NCBI GenBank assembly: GCA_036346205.1
Contig: JARFJB010000825.1
Coordinates: 1-64,000, forward strand
Direction of reading: 5' to 3'
DNA from: Vesta saturnalis
Lineage: Eukaryota; Arthropoda; Insecta; Coleoptera; Lampyridae
Length of the DNA: 64,000 nt
Below are positions 24,836 to 37,100 of the stretch, piece by piece (within the stretch, counting starts at the first letter, position 1; each line of letters opens with the position of its first letter). The position numbers and the translations under genes are program-made. The notes under the pieces were generated by a model that was not told where the DNA came from, did no database searches, and saw only the letters and a program-made list of their open reading frames with translations.

Positions 24836-25040
24836 TTAAATGTGATTATTTAAATTATTTAAGGCATGCTCTGGTTGACCGAATCTGCAAAATCTAGTAT
24901 GTTCTTTACGTCGAGTATCAAAGATACGTTTTCTGGTTCCAATATAAACTTGTCCACATGAACAAGATAACTTATACAATACGGAAGATGGTAAGGGGTT
25001 TGAAACGTCTATAAGTGACCATAAAAGTTCTTCAATTTGC
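24836..25040 (-). pseudogene. Penelope-like GIY-YIG endonuclease fragment
   Basis: The minus-strand frame gives VSNPLPSSVLYKLSCSCGQV, then YIGTRKRIFDTRRKEHTRF and GQPEHALNNLNNHI with a stop at 24836. It aligns with the element at 31940 (VSNPLSSSGVYQLSCSCGKV). The first motif is VLY rather than GIY; YIG is kept, as is the Arg of DTRRKEH. It probably belongs to the same broken element as 23225-23822, with the GT tract and tRNA-like sequence inserted between. Confidence 0.8.
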
Positions 25041-25564
25041 CTTTATATACATATATGTGTGTGTACGAGCGCGTGTGCGCGTCTGTTTCAGTGTCTGCAA
25101 CCACAACAACTTAAAAAATAGAATAGGTAACCTATGTTAATGAAAGATATCTTCTATAAGTAATGACTAAGTATTAAGAACGCAACATCTAATTTATCAT
25201 ACTATATTGCTTGATTTCCTTCTTAAGCTTTTTTGATACTTCAATTACAAACAGGAAAACATAAAATGGCGTATTCTGTTCTCATCAGAATTTACATTTT
25301 ATATTTAATTTTCTAAAATGTGGTTTTTAAAAGGTTAGGCTATTAGGACTTAAATACAGGATCGTATTTGGCCTCATATCGTCCTTAGGTCCACCTAAGA
25401 TTTGACGCACGTGGCCCGTCCAAGTTTCCACCTTCTTTTTTTAACATTCAAATATAACATTTTGTTTGTATACAGTAAACATAGAAATGAACCATTTGAT
25501 CTATTCCCTTATGATAAAAGAATTAGTTAAAGGTGTAGAATATTGAGACATTAAATACTTATTG

Positions 25565-25860
25565 ATTTATAAAAATGTAAACTTTCACCATTATTACACA
25601 TGTTGAAATACTTAGCTTTTTGGGTTTTTAATGTTTGTAATTATGTTTATACAAATCTAAACGTTTCGATAACACTTACAGTTTTCGTCCTCAGTAGTAA
25701 AAAGTCTTTTAGAAATGTTTTAGATGTTAAAACATTTTTTTTTAAATATAGTAAAAAATTTCTAAAAAATGTTATTACTACCGAGGACGATAACTGTAAG
25801 TGTTATCGAAACGTTTAGATTTGTGTAAATATAAATACAGAAATACACCAAAAAGCTAAG
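25565..25860. repeat. Two Penelope-like termini joined back to back (hairpin)
   Basis: The left half (about 25565-25705) and right half (about 25770-25860) are inverted copies. Both hold AAACGTTTCGATAACACTTA / TAAGTGTTATCGAAACGTTT and the CCTCAGTAGT / ACTACCGAGG box, with an AT-rich loop of about 60 bp. They match the inverted termini of the element at 31430-33540, but with the coding part gone. The sequence could form a long hairpin. Confidence 0.8.
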
Positions 25861-27180
25861 CATTTGAAATACTTCTTGGCTTAAATTCACAAAAAGGTAA
25901 ATTTCTAACGATAAGTAACTGTTATTACCTATTTGGTATTAGTCCATTACACTTTCTTTTAAGACAAAAGTCCTCAATGATTCGTTCTAAAAAAAATTAC
26001 GCCTAAATTTCCTCTATCACAGAGGTGTAATCTATATTTGCAATAATGTGAGACTATACACTTAAGCATTGGACAAATTTTCTATAGCGAATAAGTTGTT
26101 TAAAATAAGCCAAAAGAACATTTTCTGAACGAGATTGCATGTTGTTAGATTGCCAGTCAAAATACAATTTCATATCTTGATTTTATCATAAAATGACTTT
26201 TAGCACTTTTAGCTTAATTTTAAACTGAAAAAAACTGATTTGTTAGTTATTGTCCAGTTTCGGTTTGTGTTTAAAGTACGCACCTGAAAAAATTGTCAAA
26301 TCGATTTGTGATGGTTAGGTACTTTTTGAATTTTTTATTTATTAATATGTAAAACTTCGCCGCCCTCGCAAATTTGCCGCCCTACATGGCGGCCTACTCA
26401 GCCTTATTAGAAATACGGCCCAGTTTAGATACACTTAAATAAATAATCTGTTCAGATATGAATAATGATTCCTTTGGTTTACCTACATAATTCCTCCCTT
26501 GTCAAGCTGCCACAGGTCTTTCTTTAATTTTATATTATTTTTTTTTGATCGGATGAGCTTAATATAAATTTCGATTAGCGTAAAAGTTAACACAATAACA
26601 ATAATAATTGTTTTTGTCCAGATAGTTTTATTTAATTTTGAAGTTTGCTAATTATTTGCTAACGTTGCAATTTGGTTTACATTAACGTTATCAAGATTTT
26701 GAATTTAACTAGTAGTGATCAGCGTGAATGACATGCTTACGTGTTTATGTCATATACTTTGCACCTGAAAGAGTTAAAATAAAGACAGTGAATGATTATT
26801 TTTGTGTTACCTCGGCATATTTGTAACGGACAGCGCAACGTGGTAATATTGTCAGAAAACGGTTAATTTCGCTTCAGGACACCCATTGTGTTGATTTTTC
26901 AAGGTATTTTGATGCTTCGTACGTACGAGATGTGCTAGTTTTAACAAAAAAACCCACTCTATCTGCATAAAGACAAAAAGTAAAAGAAAGTTATTCAAAA
27001 GAATCGCACCACCAGAAAATCATAACATAAGTTCTAACGGTTTAACAGAAAAGTGCAAATACAATTATAAAGTGTTTTAATTTCTTTTTCATGATTTTTT
27101 GATTTGCTGATAATTGTATTCAATGTTGTTTATAGCTAGCGTTGTAACAGAAACTTAGTTTCTTTTTTACAATTGTCCTT
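25861..27180. other. Intergenic, AT-rich
   Basis: No gene seen. A small GC-rich patch (CGCCGCCCTCGCAAATTTGCCG) at about 26358 is unexplained. Confidence 0.45.
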
Positions 27181-28720
27181 TTTGAAGGTCATTATCCAAA
27201 GGGCTTTTGAAATTTTCCCTAATGACAGGTCATTATTCAAATTGCGAATTATTCCTAGGTGGCTATCCGAATGATTTTCTAGGCCATTATCCAAATGACA
27301 TTTGGATTTTTTCTTAATGATTTATCCATAATGGCTGATTGGTATTTGTTGATTTTAGAGTTAAGGAAAAGTAATGAGAAACATTCGCGACTGTAGATTA
27401 ACTTGAATCTTGTATTGAGGGTTGTATCGGTATTTAGGTCGTTTGGGTTAGTTTCAATTGACATCTTGGGGCTACACCTGTATCTAGGCTGGTTTCGATC
27501 AGCATCTTGTATTGAGCGCTGCAGTCATATCTAGGGCCCTTTTTGGTTGAAGCTGGTTTCAATGGTTTCAACCAGTATCCTGTCGTACCTAGGATCATTT
27601 TGGCTGGTTCCAATCAGAGCTTGTTTCCATGTAGTTTTTGGTTTTCACTCATCTTGTTTACGTGTGCCTTTTCCCCATCTTGTTTTCGTGTGAATTTTTT
27701 TACTTTCGTCAATATTGCTCTTTATGCTTTTTTTTTTGGCTTTGCGTCATCTTGTTTCCGTATATGGTTTTCTGCCATCTTGTTTTCGTATCTCTTTTCG
27801 CCATCATGTTTCCGTGTGCCTTTTTGGATTTCCGCCATCTTGTTTGCATATCTTGTATCAGGGTGCCTTTTTGACTTTCGGGTCATCTTGTTGTGCGTCA
27901 TGAATGTAGATCCTTTTGACATGGGCAGGTTTCAGCTTGAAATCTACATCTAGGGTGTGCTTCCCTTATCTGTATCTAAGATGTGTTTGCTGCATATTGA
28001 TCATTTTGGCAAATATCTTGTTTCTGTATTAATGAAACTGGCTTTAAGTCAGCATATCGATAAGTCTAAGAACGTTCTAAGGTTGGAATGGATATCTTGA
28101 AACTTGTTTATACATCTAAAGTCTTTTTGACAAACGCTGGTCATCAACTTAAATTCATTAATAATTTTATTTAACGCTTCAATAATTGGAAAGTAATCAA
28201 ATCTGTTAATGTATTTATAACTATTTCGTTGGTTAGAATAAAAATTGAAGTGTATTATCAAAATTGGAATGGCATCTTGCAGCTTGCTCTTCCATCTAGG
28301 ATTCTTTTAGAATTTGTAAACATGGTTCAAAAGCAATTAATGTTTATAACCAAAAGGACAATTTAGATCGAAAGCAAATAAAGGATAAATCTGATTTAAG
28401 AGTAATTAACGTTTATAAATAAGAGACAGTTGCTGTATTTAGCTGCAGCACACATCTAAGATATGCACTTTGAAGTTTGTTTCTACATCTAACATCCTTT
28501 TTCCAGAAGCTATACGACATTCTGTGTCTAAAGTCCATTTGGCAGAATACATTATCTGATTTAAGTAAGACATCCTACAGCATGTTTAAGCGTCTTAAAA
28601 AAATAGGATACATTTTGACACAGATTTAATCATCTAAGATTATTCATTTCTCTCACTACCTCTTAAAGGATCAATTATAATATAATAAAGTATCATTAGA
28701 AGTTGTCATACAGTTTGCAG
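27181..28720 (+). repeat. Long degenerate minisatellite region
   Basis: Three zones. At 27181-27310 the motif GGTCATTATCCAAATG recurs four to five times. At 27420-28560 loosely repeated units contain CATCTTG, TACATCTAGGAT and TTTTGG. At 27610-27905 a tighter ~30-35 bp unit, CATCTTGTTTTCGTGTGCC-TTTTTC, recurs about eight times. The ORF at 27543-27953 is encoded by this repeat and is probably not a protein gene. Confidence 0.65.
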
Positions 28721-29329
28721 CGCTCTTTTCTAGCATAAATAGAATCTAGCACACACGTTGCGATATAGTGGTATGATTAGAATTTAGAGTTTGAAACACA
28801 AAGGGTACTGAGAGCTCCATTTCCACAACTCAATCAGCATTTATAATAACTTAGGCTTAATTTGGGGTCCCAGTTTGCAGCGTCTGACTTGTTTTCGGAT
28901 ACCTTTTTGGCTTTTAGACTGAGGCTCGGCCGAGGTCTCATTTACAACAGCTCCGTCAAGTTTTCTTTCTTGTGTGTTTGGAGTGTTTGAATATTTGCAG
29001 TTACTGCTACCAAAACGATGCACAGAAACAAGTCAGGCGGTGCAGCTGCTAGAGATGACCCCAGGGCGAAGCCCCAGCTGGTGGAAATAGGAGCCCTACG
29101 AAACCCTCTGCGTCTTGTTGTCTGGGAACCTCAAATAATCATTAAAACGTAATTAAAAAAAAGTTAAAGTGCGGGTATACTAATTCTGTGTTTCTGTAAG
29201 GAGCAGTATAAATGTTGAGGATTGTTTACTTTTATTGTTAGTTGTTCTTCGCCAATTACTTAGTTTCAAGCACTGGTCTGGTCCTCCATCTGTATTAATC
29301 TGATGCAGAACCCTTATTCAAATAGTTCC
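28721..29329. other. Intergenic with one open minus frame
   Basis: A 60-codon minus frame at 28841-29023 (MHRFGSSNCKYSNTPNTQER...) has protein-like composition and higher GC than its surroundings, and the GC-rich stretch runs on to 29110. I recognise no family and see no splice context, so I do not call a gene. Confidence 0.3.
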
Positions 29330-29500
29330 TTGCATATTATAGTGCATATTTTCCACTACAATACATTGAGTGTCTGTGCAAAGTATAGTAGTTAACATGA
29401 CACTTTATCCAGAGATGTGAAATTTTGAAGCACCTCTAGTTTGAAATTTTAAAATTATTGTCATAAAGGAAAGCTTATGCCGAATGCAATACAATGGTGC
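29330..29500 (+). repeat. Diverged copy of the ~290-bp repeat of 3.4-4.1 kb
   Basis: CACTACAATACATTGAGTGT...TATAGTAGTTAACATGACA, followed by TTTGAAATTTTAAAATTATTGTCATAAAGGAAAGCTTATG, follows the order of the unit at 3720-4075. Shows that the family is dispersed, not only tandem. Confidence 0.6.
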
Positions 29501-29653
29501 AAATCGACCCAGTACTTTTTGTGTGATTAAAACTGAACACGCGCCGCGGCCCGAGGAGACACATATATTAGAACAATATTAATAGTAGCTATGCATTTGG
29601 TGTCTATATAAATACTAACCAAACAAAGCTACTGAATGTACATTACAAATTGA

Positions 29654-29758
<105 letters not shown>

Positions 29759-29776
29759 TATATACGGCGCGATACC

Positions 29777-30120
29777 CGACACAGCCTCTTATGAAACATG
29801 ACGTTAGTAACTTTCCGTAACAATGTGTTACTGCGCCCATGCTAAATATAACCTCAAAATTGATATTTGACGTTTAATGTTCATGAGTGGAAAGAAAGTG
29901 GTGTCGCTTATGAAACATGTCGTTAGTAACAATTTGTAAAATAAATTAAATCATGTTTAATTTGCTTTTGTTCTTTGCATAATTTTGAATAATTTGACCA
30001 CTCCTAAACATTAAACGTCAAATACCACAATGTTGAAGTTATATTTAGTATGGGCCCACTATCACATCTGTCGTGGCAAACGGTGACTAACACCATGTCT
30101 CATAAGAGCTGCTGTGTCAG
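29777..30120. mobile_element. Foldback/MITE-like element between two TA tracts
   Basis: Left arm 29777-29890 and right arm 29998-30120 are inverted copies. They share GACACAGC...CTTATGARACATG, GTTAGT, GCCCATRCTAAATATAAC, and GTATTTGACGTTTAATGTT / TATTTGACGTTTAATGTT. A third partial arm (CTTATGAAACATGTCGTTAGTAAC) lies inside at 29908. No coding sequence. TA repeats on both sides suggest insertion into a TA microsatellite, as expected for a TA-targeting element; family not identified. Confidence 0.75.
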
Positions 30121-30137
30121 TGATTATTGATATTATT

Positions 30138-30144
<7 letters not shown>

Positions 30145-30223
<79 letters not shown>
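30145..30223 (+). repeat. TA microsatellite
   Basis: About 80 bp of TA, between two foldback elements. Confidence 0.95.
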
Positions 30224-30229
<6 letters not shown>

Positions 30230-30231
30230 TA

Positions 30232-30473
30232 ATAAGTATATTGGTTCAATCGTCAAATAAAGAAATTAATTATAGTACAATATTGCCTATATTGAAATTT
30301 CGGGTGAAATTATCTCCACAGCATATTTTTTATTATTTTTGACAATTATTTTAAATAATTGTCAGACGATCCAAAATCTGCCCTGAAGATAATTTCATCC
30401 GAAATTGAAATATAGTCAATTTTGTACTAAAATTAATCTCTTTTATTTGACGATTGATCCAATATACTTATAC
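30232..30473. repeat. Second foldback element, ~95-bp arms
   Basis: Left arm (from AAGTATATTGGTTCAATCGT) and right arm (ACGATTGATCCAATATACTT at its end) are inverted over about 95 bp, including GAAATTTCGGGTGAAATTATCT / AGATAATTTCATCCGAAATT. The centre adds a small AATTATTTTAAATAATT palindrome. No ORF. Unrelated in sequence to the foldback at 29777. Confidence 0.75.
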
Positions 30474-31429
30474 TCCCCGCACTAGTACACAGAACGTTGT
30501 GTGGGCCGATTTTATACACATAATACATTATCCGTTTGTTATGAATCCCGGGAGTGTTATCGATATTTTCTACCTATTTTACATAAACATGCACATATTG
30601 TTTTCTCTTTTTCCTTATTTTCAATTATATTTCGACGAATTACACTTTTGTTATGTATTGACAAGGCCATTTAATTTGTGGATCATTATTTGTAATTTTA
30701 ACAGATCGTTATGATTAGATAACTACCAATCAATTAATAATTAATTTTGTAGTTGAAAAAGGCACGAGCAATCCAAATTTAATGTCTCAAATTCTTATTA
30801 ATTAGCACCGCTTGGATCAAAGTAAATTAAATGCACGAGAGCTAAACCTCTTTTGTGTGGTGTTTTCTGAGGTTAGTTAGGTCAGTTCTAGTGTTATATA
30901 ACAACTTTTCCTCTGGTCTAACAATTTTTCCCATGACCTCTGACTGAGCTACAAAAGTTTTGCACACCTATCACAACGTAGAATCTAAGATCAAAAGATC
31001 ATGAAATGATCTTAAAAGAAAAAGCAAGTATGTGTTGCGCACACAACCCTTATTCCGATAACGCACAATTTTTAGCACTCCAACGAAAGGTTTTGAACAC
31101 CAGTCTCCTCAAAGTTTTGATCAACATAGAAATGTAAGGTATGACTTTCAGTTCTTGGCTATCGAGACCACAAGTTTGACTTTTTTTCCAAGGAAATTGG
31201 TCTATTTAAAAAATGTGCCAAGATAGTAGGTTCGTCAGTATTTTATTTCCAATAGCGGAAGGTTAAGATGATTCATGTATTATGGAATATAATACCACTC
31301 GATACTTATAAATTTGAATATTATCGGTAATGTGTTACGCAAAAAAAGTTTCTTACACCACCAATTTTAAGTAAAGAAACAAGACCAATACGCTGTCAGA
31401 AAAAATTCAAACATGAAATAACGGAATAT
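30474..31429. other. Intergenic, nothing recognised
   Basis: The ORF at 30454-30714 begins inside the foldback and has no recognisable features. Confidence 0.5.
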
Positions 31430-31939
31430 GAAAGTGTAAACTTTGACCACTATTATATAGTATTAAAATACTTATCTGTTTGGATTCTTTAAATGGTGTA
31501 TTTGTATATACAAACTATCTAAACGTTTCGAGACTAATTACAGTTATCTTCGTCAGTAGTAGTATTATATAATAAAATTGTTAAAGATGCTCGAAACAAT
31601 TTTCTGAAATCTGAAAAATTAAAACAAACATAAGCCTGCTATTAATATAATAGTTTGGAAAACGTATAAAGCCAACTATAGAATACAATTTTAGTAAAGA
31701 ATAACTAGAGAATTAAAAAATTAAATACTGTTAAACTGCCTTGAAGATGACAAATCAGAGCCCCCTCTAACGGTCGAAGGCTAACAATGAAAAATGTCAA
31801 CCAAGAAACAAATTTAACAAAATTTAATCAAGATATGATATAAGTGTAAATATGTGAAAAACGTCAATTTGAAATTGATAGAAGCATTCACAAACAGAAA
31901 CTTGACCTCGATTAAAATAATCCAGTTGAAATAGGTTTA

Positions 31940-32960
31940 TCAATAAGTGTAAGTGCTATTTAACAATGCAAAGCATAATGCAGAACGTTTTATGTAATGA
32001 GTTTGTCTTAACAATATTTCCATATTGTCAAATTGAATATTAGGATTTAAATTATTTAAGGCATGGCCAGCTACCGCAGACTTCTCTGGTTGACCTAATC
32101 TATACATTCTCATATGTTCTTTACGTCTTGTATCAAAGCTACGTTTTGTTGTTTCAATGTATACTTTTCCACATGAACAAGATAATTGATACACTCCGGA
32201 AGATGATAATGGGTTTGAAACATCTTTAGGTGACTTTAAATGTCCTTTAATTTTTCTTGTATGTTTAAAATAGCCCATATTTAATTAAGATCTTTTCATT
32301 TCTATCTGTAACATTAGCTATAAAAGGAAGAAAAGCAGTACCATCATTAAGAGCTGGTTTTTCTTTAAGGTAATGTCTAGAAGGTGTAAGAACATTATTA
32401 ATATCAGTAAGTGAATATCCATTATCTTGTAAAGATTTTGTTAAATATTCATGTTCATCTTTTAAAAATTCACGATCACAACTTCGTTTTGCTCGATTTC
32501 CTAAGGGTTTAATTACCCAAATTTTCTGACGTGGATGGATAATTTATTAAGATATCTGTCAGAATGTGTCAGCTTTCTGTAAACCTTAAAAGATAGTGAA
32601 TTATTATTTTTAGATATTAATATGTCAAGAAATGGTAAACTTCCATTCGTTTCTTTTTCCATGGTAAACTGGATGCTAGGATGTACACCATTTACAAAAA
32701 CCAAAAACTTATGTAGTGCCTCTTCTTCATGTTTCAAATTTTTCCATGTAAAAATTAGCTATAGCAGGACTTAGAGTGACTACCCATTGCTACACCATCA
32801 ATATGTTCATAGAATTTACTATTACACTGAAAATAAGTCGTGGTAAGACAGTGCTGAAAAAGAATCGTTATATCCTTTGGAAAACTGACCATTATAATAT
32901 CACCTTCAAGTTTGAAATTATGTATTTTTTCGGCAAAGTCGGCATAATTTTTAGTATGAT
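31940..32960 (-). pseudogene. Penelope-like reverse transcriptase plus GIY-YIG endonuclease, broken
   Basis: Read on the minus strand. First, RT pieces at 32740-32960: KNYADFAEKIHNFKLEGD, HCLTTTYFQCNSKFYEHIDG, VAMGS...LSPAIANFYMEKFE. Then 32513-32737: HEEEALHKFLVFVNGVHPSI, SLPFLDILISKNNN, VYRKLTHSDRYLN. Then 32281-32510: FLKDEHEYLTKSLQDNGYSL. Last, the endonuclease at 31940-32278: GVYQLSCSCGKVYIE (usually GIY...YIG) and DTRRKEH. The ~30 residues with the catalytic YVDD box, expected between MEKFE and HEEEAL, are missing, and the N-terminal RT half is absent. Several shifts. The protein would prime on nicked DNA; this copy is dead. Confidence 0.85.
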
Positions 32961-32963
32961 GGG

Positions 32964-33033
32964 GTGTTTCAATAGCTAAGCTATCATCATCAGCGGTCGA
33001 CCGCTGATTACGATAGCTTAGCTACTGAAACAC
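32964..33033. repeat. 70-nt near-perfect palindrome
   Basis: Arms of 35 nt with three mismatches, no loop, centred on GCGGTC/GACCGC between 32998 and 32999. Outer ends GTGTTTCA/TGAAACAC. It sits at the junction between the element's coding part and the inverted right terminus. Confidence 0.9.
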
Positions 33034-33540
33034 GTTCGGAGTTTTTTCAATTTTGTGTGGTACGTGGTTGTATTTTGTTTGTTACCTATACGAGGTTGTA
33101 ATATTTCATATTACATATTTCAGTCCTTTATGGGGTGGAAATTTATCGTTCTATTAGACAATTTGAAAAATTAAGGAAAGGTAAAGCACAACTATTATCG
33201 TTACTTACTTTTTATTACGATGCTGAGATAGTTTAACAATATTTAATTTTTTAATGATCTAGTTATTCTTTACTAAAATTGTATTCTATAGTTGGCTTTA
33301 TACGTTTTCCAAACTGTTATACTAATAGCAGGCTTATATTTATATTTTCATTTTTCAAATTTCACAAAATTGATTTGAACATCTTTAAGCATTGTATTAG
33401 ATAATACCACTGCTGACGAAGATAACTGTAAGTGTTATCGAAACGGTTAGATAGATTGTATATCTTTGATATACAAATATACACCATTTAAAAAACTTAA
33501 CCAAGATAGGTAAGTATTTTAATAGGAAGTAACGGAAATT

Positions 33541-34170
33541 GTTGTGATTAATTTATTCAGTAATGTTAGAAAAGATCTAAAATTTAAGGTAATTTAAGAC
33601 CAAAATTATAAATTTTTATTACAAATTATGATCATTTAGCTCTTTAGAAAGCAGATGGGAAAAATAATCTGTTTAAGCCTACATAAAATGTTAGCTTATC
33701 TGATAATACATCAAATTGCAATTATTGAAAAATGTTCTTTGTTTCCTCTATTGTCCATTGAAAGAGGAAGAACAATAGAAATATTTATTGAATGCTAATG
33801 ACATGGGGATTGGTACATTAAGACATGAATGGAAATTCTTTCTATTTATTGAAATTTGGTAATTAGTCATATACCAGATCAGTGTAATTACCGGCGGTTT
33901 GTGATTAATAGTCAGTTTGTAAAGTGAAACTGATGTGAAGTTGAAGAATTTATAATGAAACATTGTTCATTGTTTTCTGGAAGGAACTGGGTTGTAGTTA
34001 AAGCCTTCGTTTATAACATATAAAAATATATAAAGCTTATAAATAAATTTTATGATTACAGTAACTTAATAATTTGTTATGCGAGAAGCACCATATTAAA
34101 AATATGCACATGCGTACCCGTACGTCACGTAAACATTTTCAATGTTTTAAAGATACAGTTCGTGAAGATC
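33541..34170. other. Intergenic
   Basis: AT-rich, nothing recognised. The last ~90 bp may belong to the 5' UTR of the LINE that follows. Confidence 0.45.
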
Positions 34171-34189
34171 GAAAGTTTGTATATAAAAG

Positions 34190-37100
34190 CGACCTCTGAA
34201 GCGGCCCCCTCAAGACACAGCCCACCTTAAACCCTATCCCGACACCGAATCTCTATCCATTAAAGACTTCCTTTAAATCCTCACCCACTCCCTCTTCCAG
34301 ATGTTCCCCGACCGGCGAGATAGGGTTGTCCGCACCCTAGACTAGCTATCCCGAAACTTCTTCCATCTGCGTATCCGGTACGCGGATGAAGGTCGCCGTA
34401 ATCCGCAAACCCAATCCTTAACTCCTTCTACAATGGATACCCTAACAGGGACAGTTAATGACGGGGGCGTTCGTCGGAAACGCCCCTTACTTAAACACTT
34501 CTTACATACGCACAATACACATATCCTTTCCATCACGGGAACAAAAGTCACAAACAGATGCACACTAAACTTTAACACGTATCACACATTTCTAAACAAT
34601 AGCCACCACGAAACCGCCCTCTTAATTAAAAATTGCTTGCCATCCACTCCTTTTCAACTTCCTGCGCACCTACAGCATCTCGAATGCGTTGCTGCGACGG
34701 TTCACTTTCCCACTCCTATAGTATTTATTTTTTATTTCAACCCGCCCGGCCACAACACCCTTTCCGATGACCTTTTAATCTACGCTGCTAACCTCCCTAA
34801 TGCAGTTATCCTAGGTGATTTCAATGCCCGCCACATCCAATTCGGTGAACCGCAACTAATGGCAACGGTAACAGGCTATCCTACGCTCTGTTGCAGTTGC
34901 CGCTGTTTCAAATCGCCAACATCCAACCAACATATTTCGAACACTTAGGGGCCTCAATAGTAGATCAGATCATAGTTTCCGAACTCATAGCTCACTATTT
35001 CTAGGCACCACGATCACATGAGATTATATACCCCTACTGGTCAAAACTTCATCATCCCCCTACACCTCCTCAATACACATCTCCAACACTTCCTACACCC
35101 AACCTTCAAACGACCCAAGATCTCGAGAGAGCCATTAGAGACCTAACTTCCGTAATTACGGAAACGGTCGATATCTATATACCACTAAAAAACATCGACA
35201 CTTCCCGCAAACAGCTCCCACAACACATTGTGAATTGGATCAAAGAGAAAAGACGAATCTATCGTCAATTCTTGCGATCCAGGGACGAGCTCTCAAGACC
35301 GAATACAATCGCCTTAACACCTTAGTCAGGCGAGAAGCCAACAAACACGCTGACGACTCCTGGACCAAAGCCACCTCCCAGTTAGATTACAGAAGTGGTA
35401 AACTCTTCTGGCAACAGTTCGATAGACTGACCAGAAGGAAAGTCAACCCTAAATCCCACCTAACCGATCTTCAGGGCAACCTAATCTCCTCCGACCAAGG
35501 AAAGGCCGATTTCTTTGGTCACCACCTCCAATCCATTTTCCAATCCTCCGATGATCCCCGATTCGATAGCCGGTTCAAGGCACTCCTCGAGGATCGCCTT
35601 GAAGAATTCCGCAATGTTAACCTTCCTGAAATCCAACTCGATATCGAACAGGTCCACACATATTTCAAAAAAGGGAAAAACTCTGCCCCAGGTCATGACG
35701 ACCTAAATCATAAAATCCTTCTTTATTTACCCGACCCAGCCCTCCGATTACTCTCCTACATCTACAACCAATGCCTAATCCCCTCCCACTTTCCGACGGA
35801 CTAGAAATCGGCCTCCACCTTCATGATACCCAAACCCTACGCCGACCTAACCTCACCCTTCTCCTATTGACCATTCTCCCTCCTCAGTTGCCTCGGAAAA
35901 TGCTTTAAGCAGATTCTAGCCAGGGGACTCAGGGACCACCTAGAATTTAACGACCTCCTCCCAACAGCCAATGCGGCTTCCTTCCCAACCGAACGTGTCA
36001 CGATCCCTTGTTGAAGTGCTTACAGAGACCACCAGAGCATTCAATCACAAGCAATGCAATCTGGCTGTTTCTGGACATTAAGAAGCATTTGACAGGGTCT
36101 TGCACGCGGTCTCTGCACAAGATCCGAACCTCAACATTCCTGACCCTTCTCCAAACTCCTCTCGTACCTGACCAATCGGTCAATTCGGGTCAAAGTAGGA
36201 AAACCTTCTCAGATCCTTTCCAACCTACAGCAGGCGTACCGCAAGTTCTGCCTTAGCCCCGATCCTCTATATTATCTTCGCATCCGACATTCCCGAAGTC
36301 ACACAACCGGAGTAGTCGTTGCGCAGTTTGTGGATGACACCGCCTTTGGACGGTTAATCGGAACAGCAAAACGGCTCCGCCTCATATCCAAAACCCTTCG
36401 GAACTTCTCCAACTGGGCGAACCGGTGGAGAGTCTCCGTCAATCCCACCAAACCCAAACAATCCTCTTCCGACATCCTAATTACACCGAAGATAAGTTCC
36501 CAAACCTTGCCTCCAGAAACGTTTCACTCTAAATCAATAAAGACTCCCACTCCAACAAGAAATTACCTACCTAGGAATCCTCTTTACTAGAACACTAATT
36601 GGCTCGATGTATAAAGAACACTTAACATTAAGAAACCGCGCAAACCTACTGGCCTCCGGTAGAATCAGAGGTTGCCACCCAAAACACTACAATACACTTA
36701 CAAACATATATCGCCCTGTTATGGATTTCCGAGCCCATATACACGACATAAACCCCAACACCTTTCCCTATTGCTTCCTGTGAACGCCGAATACTCAGAC
36801 GCATACACAGGTTACCTCAGGTACCCTAGCGACCTCACAACACAACACGCAAACATACCAACCATCACACACAGAATCAAACACTACAGAAAACTTTGCA
36901 CATAAAAGAATCTTCGCGACACTATCCCTACCAAAGATACTTACCACACCCTACAACTACCGTTTTCCCAATTCCCACGAAGAAAACCTAAAATAAAATT
37001 CAAGCATCCCCGCGATCCTTACACAACTCCTTGACGACCTCCCTGAGGAGAAGATTCACTGACAACATCCCATATGCCCTCCGCATCCCCGTCTATTCGA

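Larger units (their letters stand above)
31430..33540 (-). mobile_element. Penelope-like element family 1 with inverted termini
   Basis: The outer ~300 bp on each side (31440-31740 and 33230-33540) are inverted copies of high similarity. They contain AAATGGTGTAT, the hammerhead-like core and GCCAACTATAGAATACAATT. Between them is a minus-strand Penelope-like protein: partial RT and GIY-YIG endonuclease. A 70-nt palindrome at 32964-33033 marks the point where the coding part stops at its 5' side. Penelope-like elements are known for terminal repeats that may be direct or inverted; here the right terminus looks like a snapped-back copy of the 3' end. Confidence 0.85.

Noticed and set aside
27543..27953. 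136-codon plus ORF with hydrophobic repeats
   Set aside because: Encoded by a ~30-35-bp minisatellite; alternative frames give the same kind of repeat.
34342..34578. Minus ORF of 78 codons
   Set aside because: Antisense shadow of the Jockey-type LINE endonuclease region.
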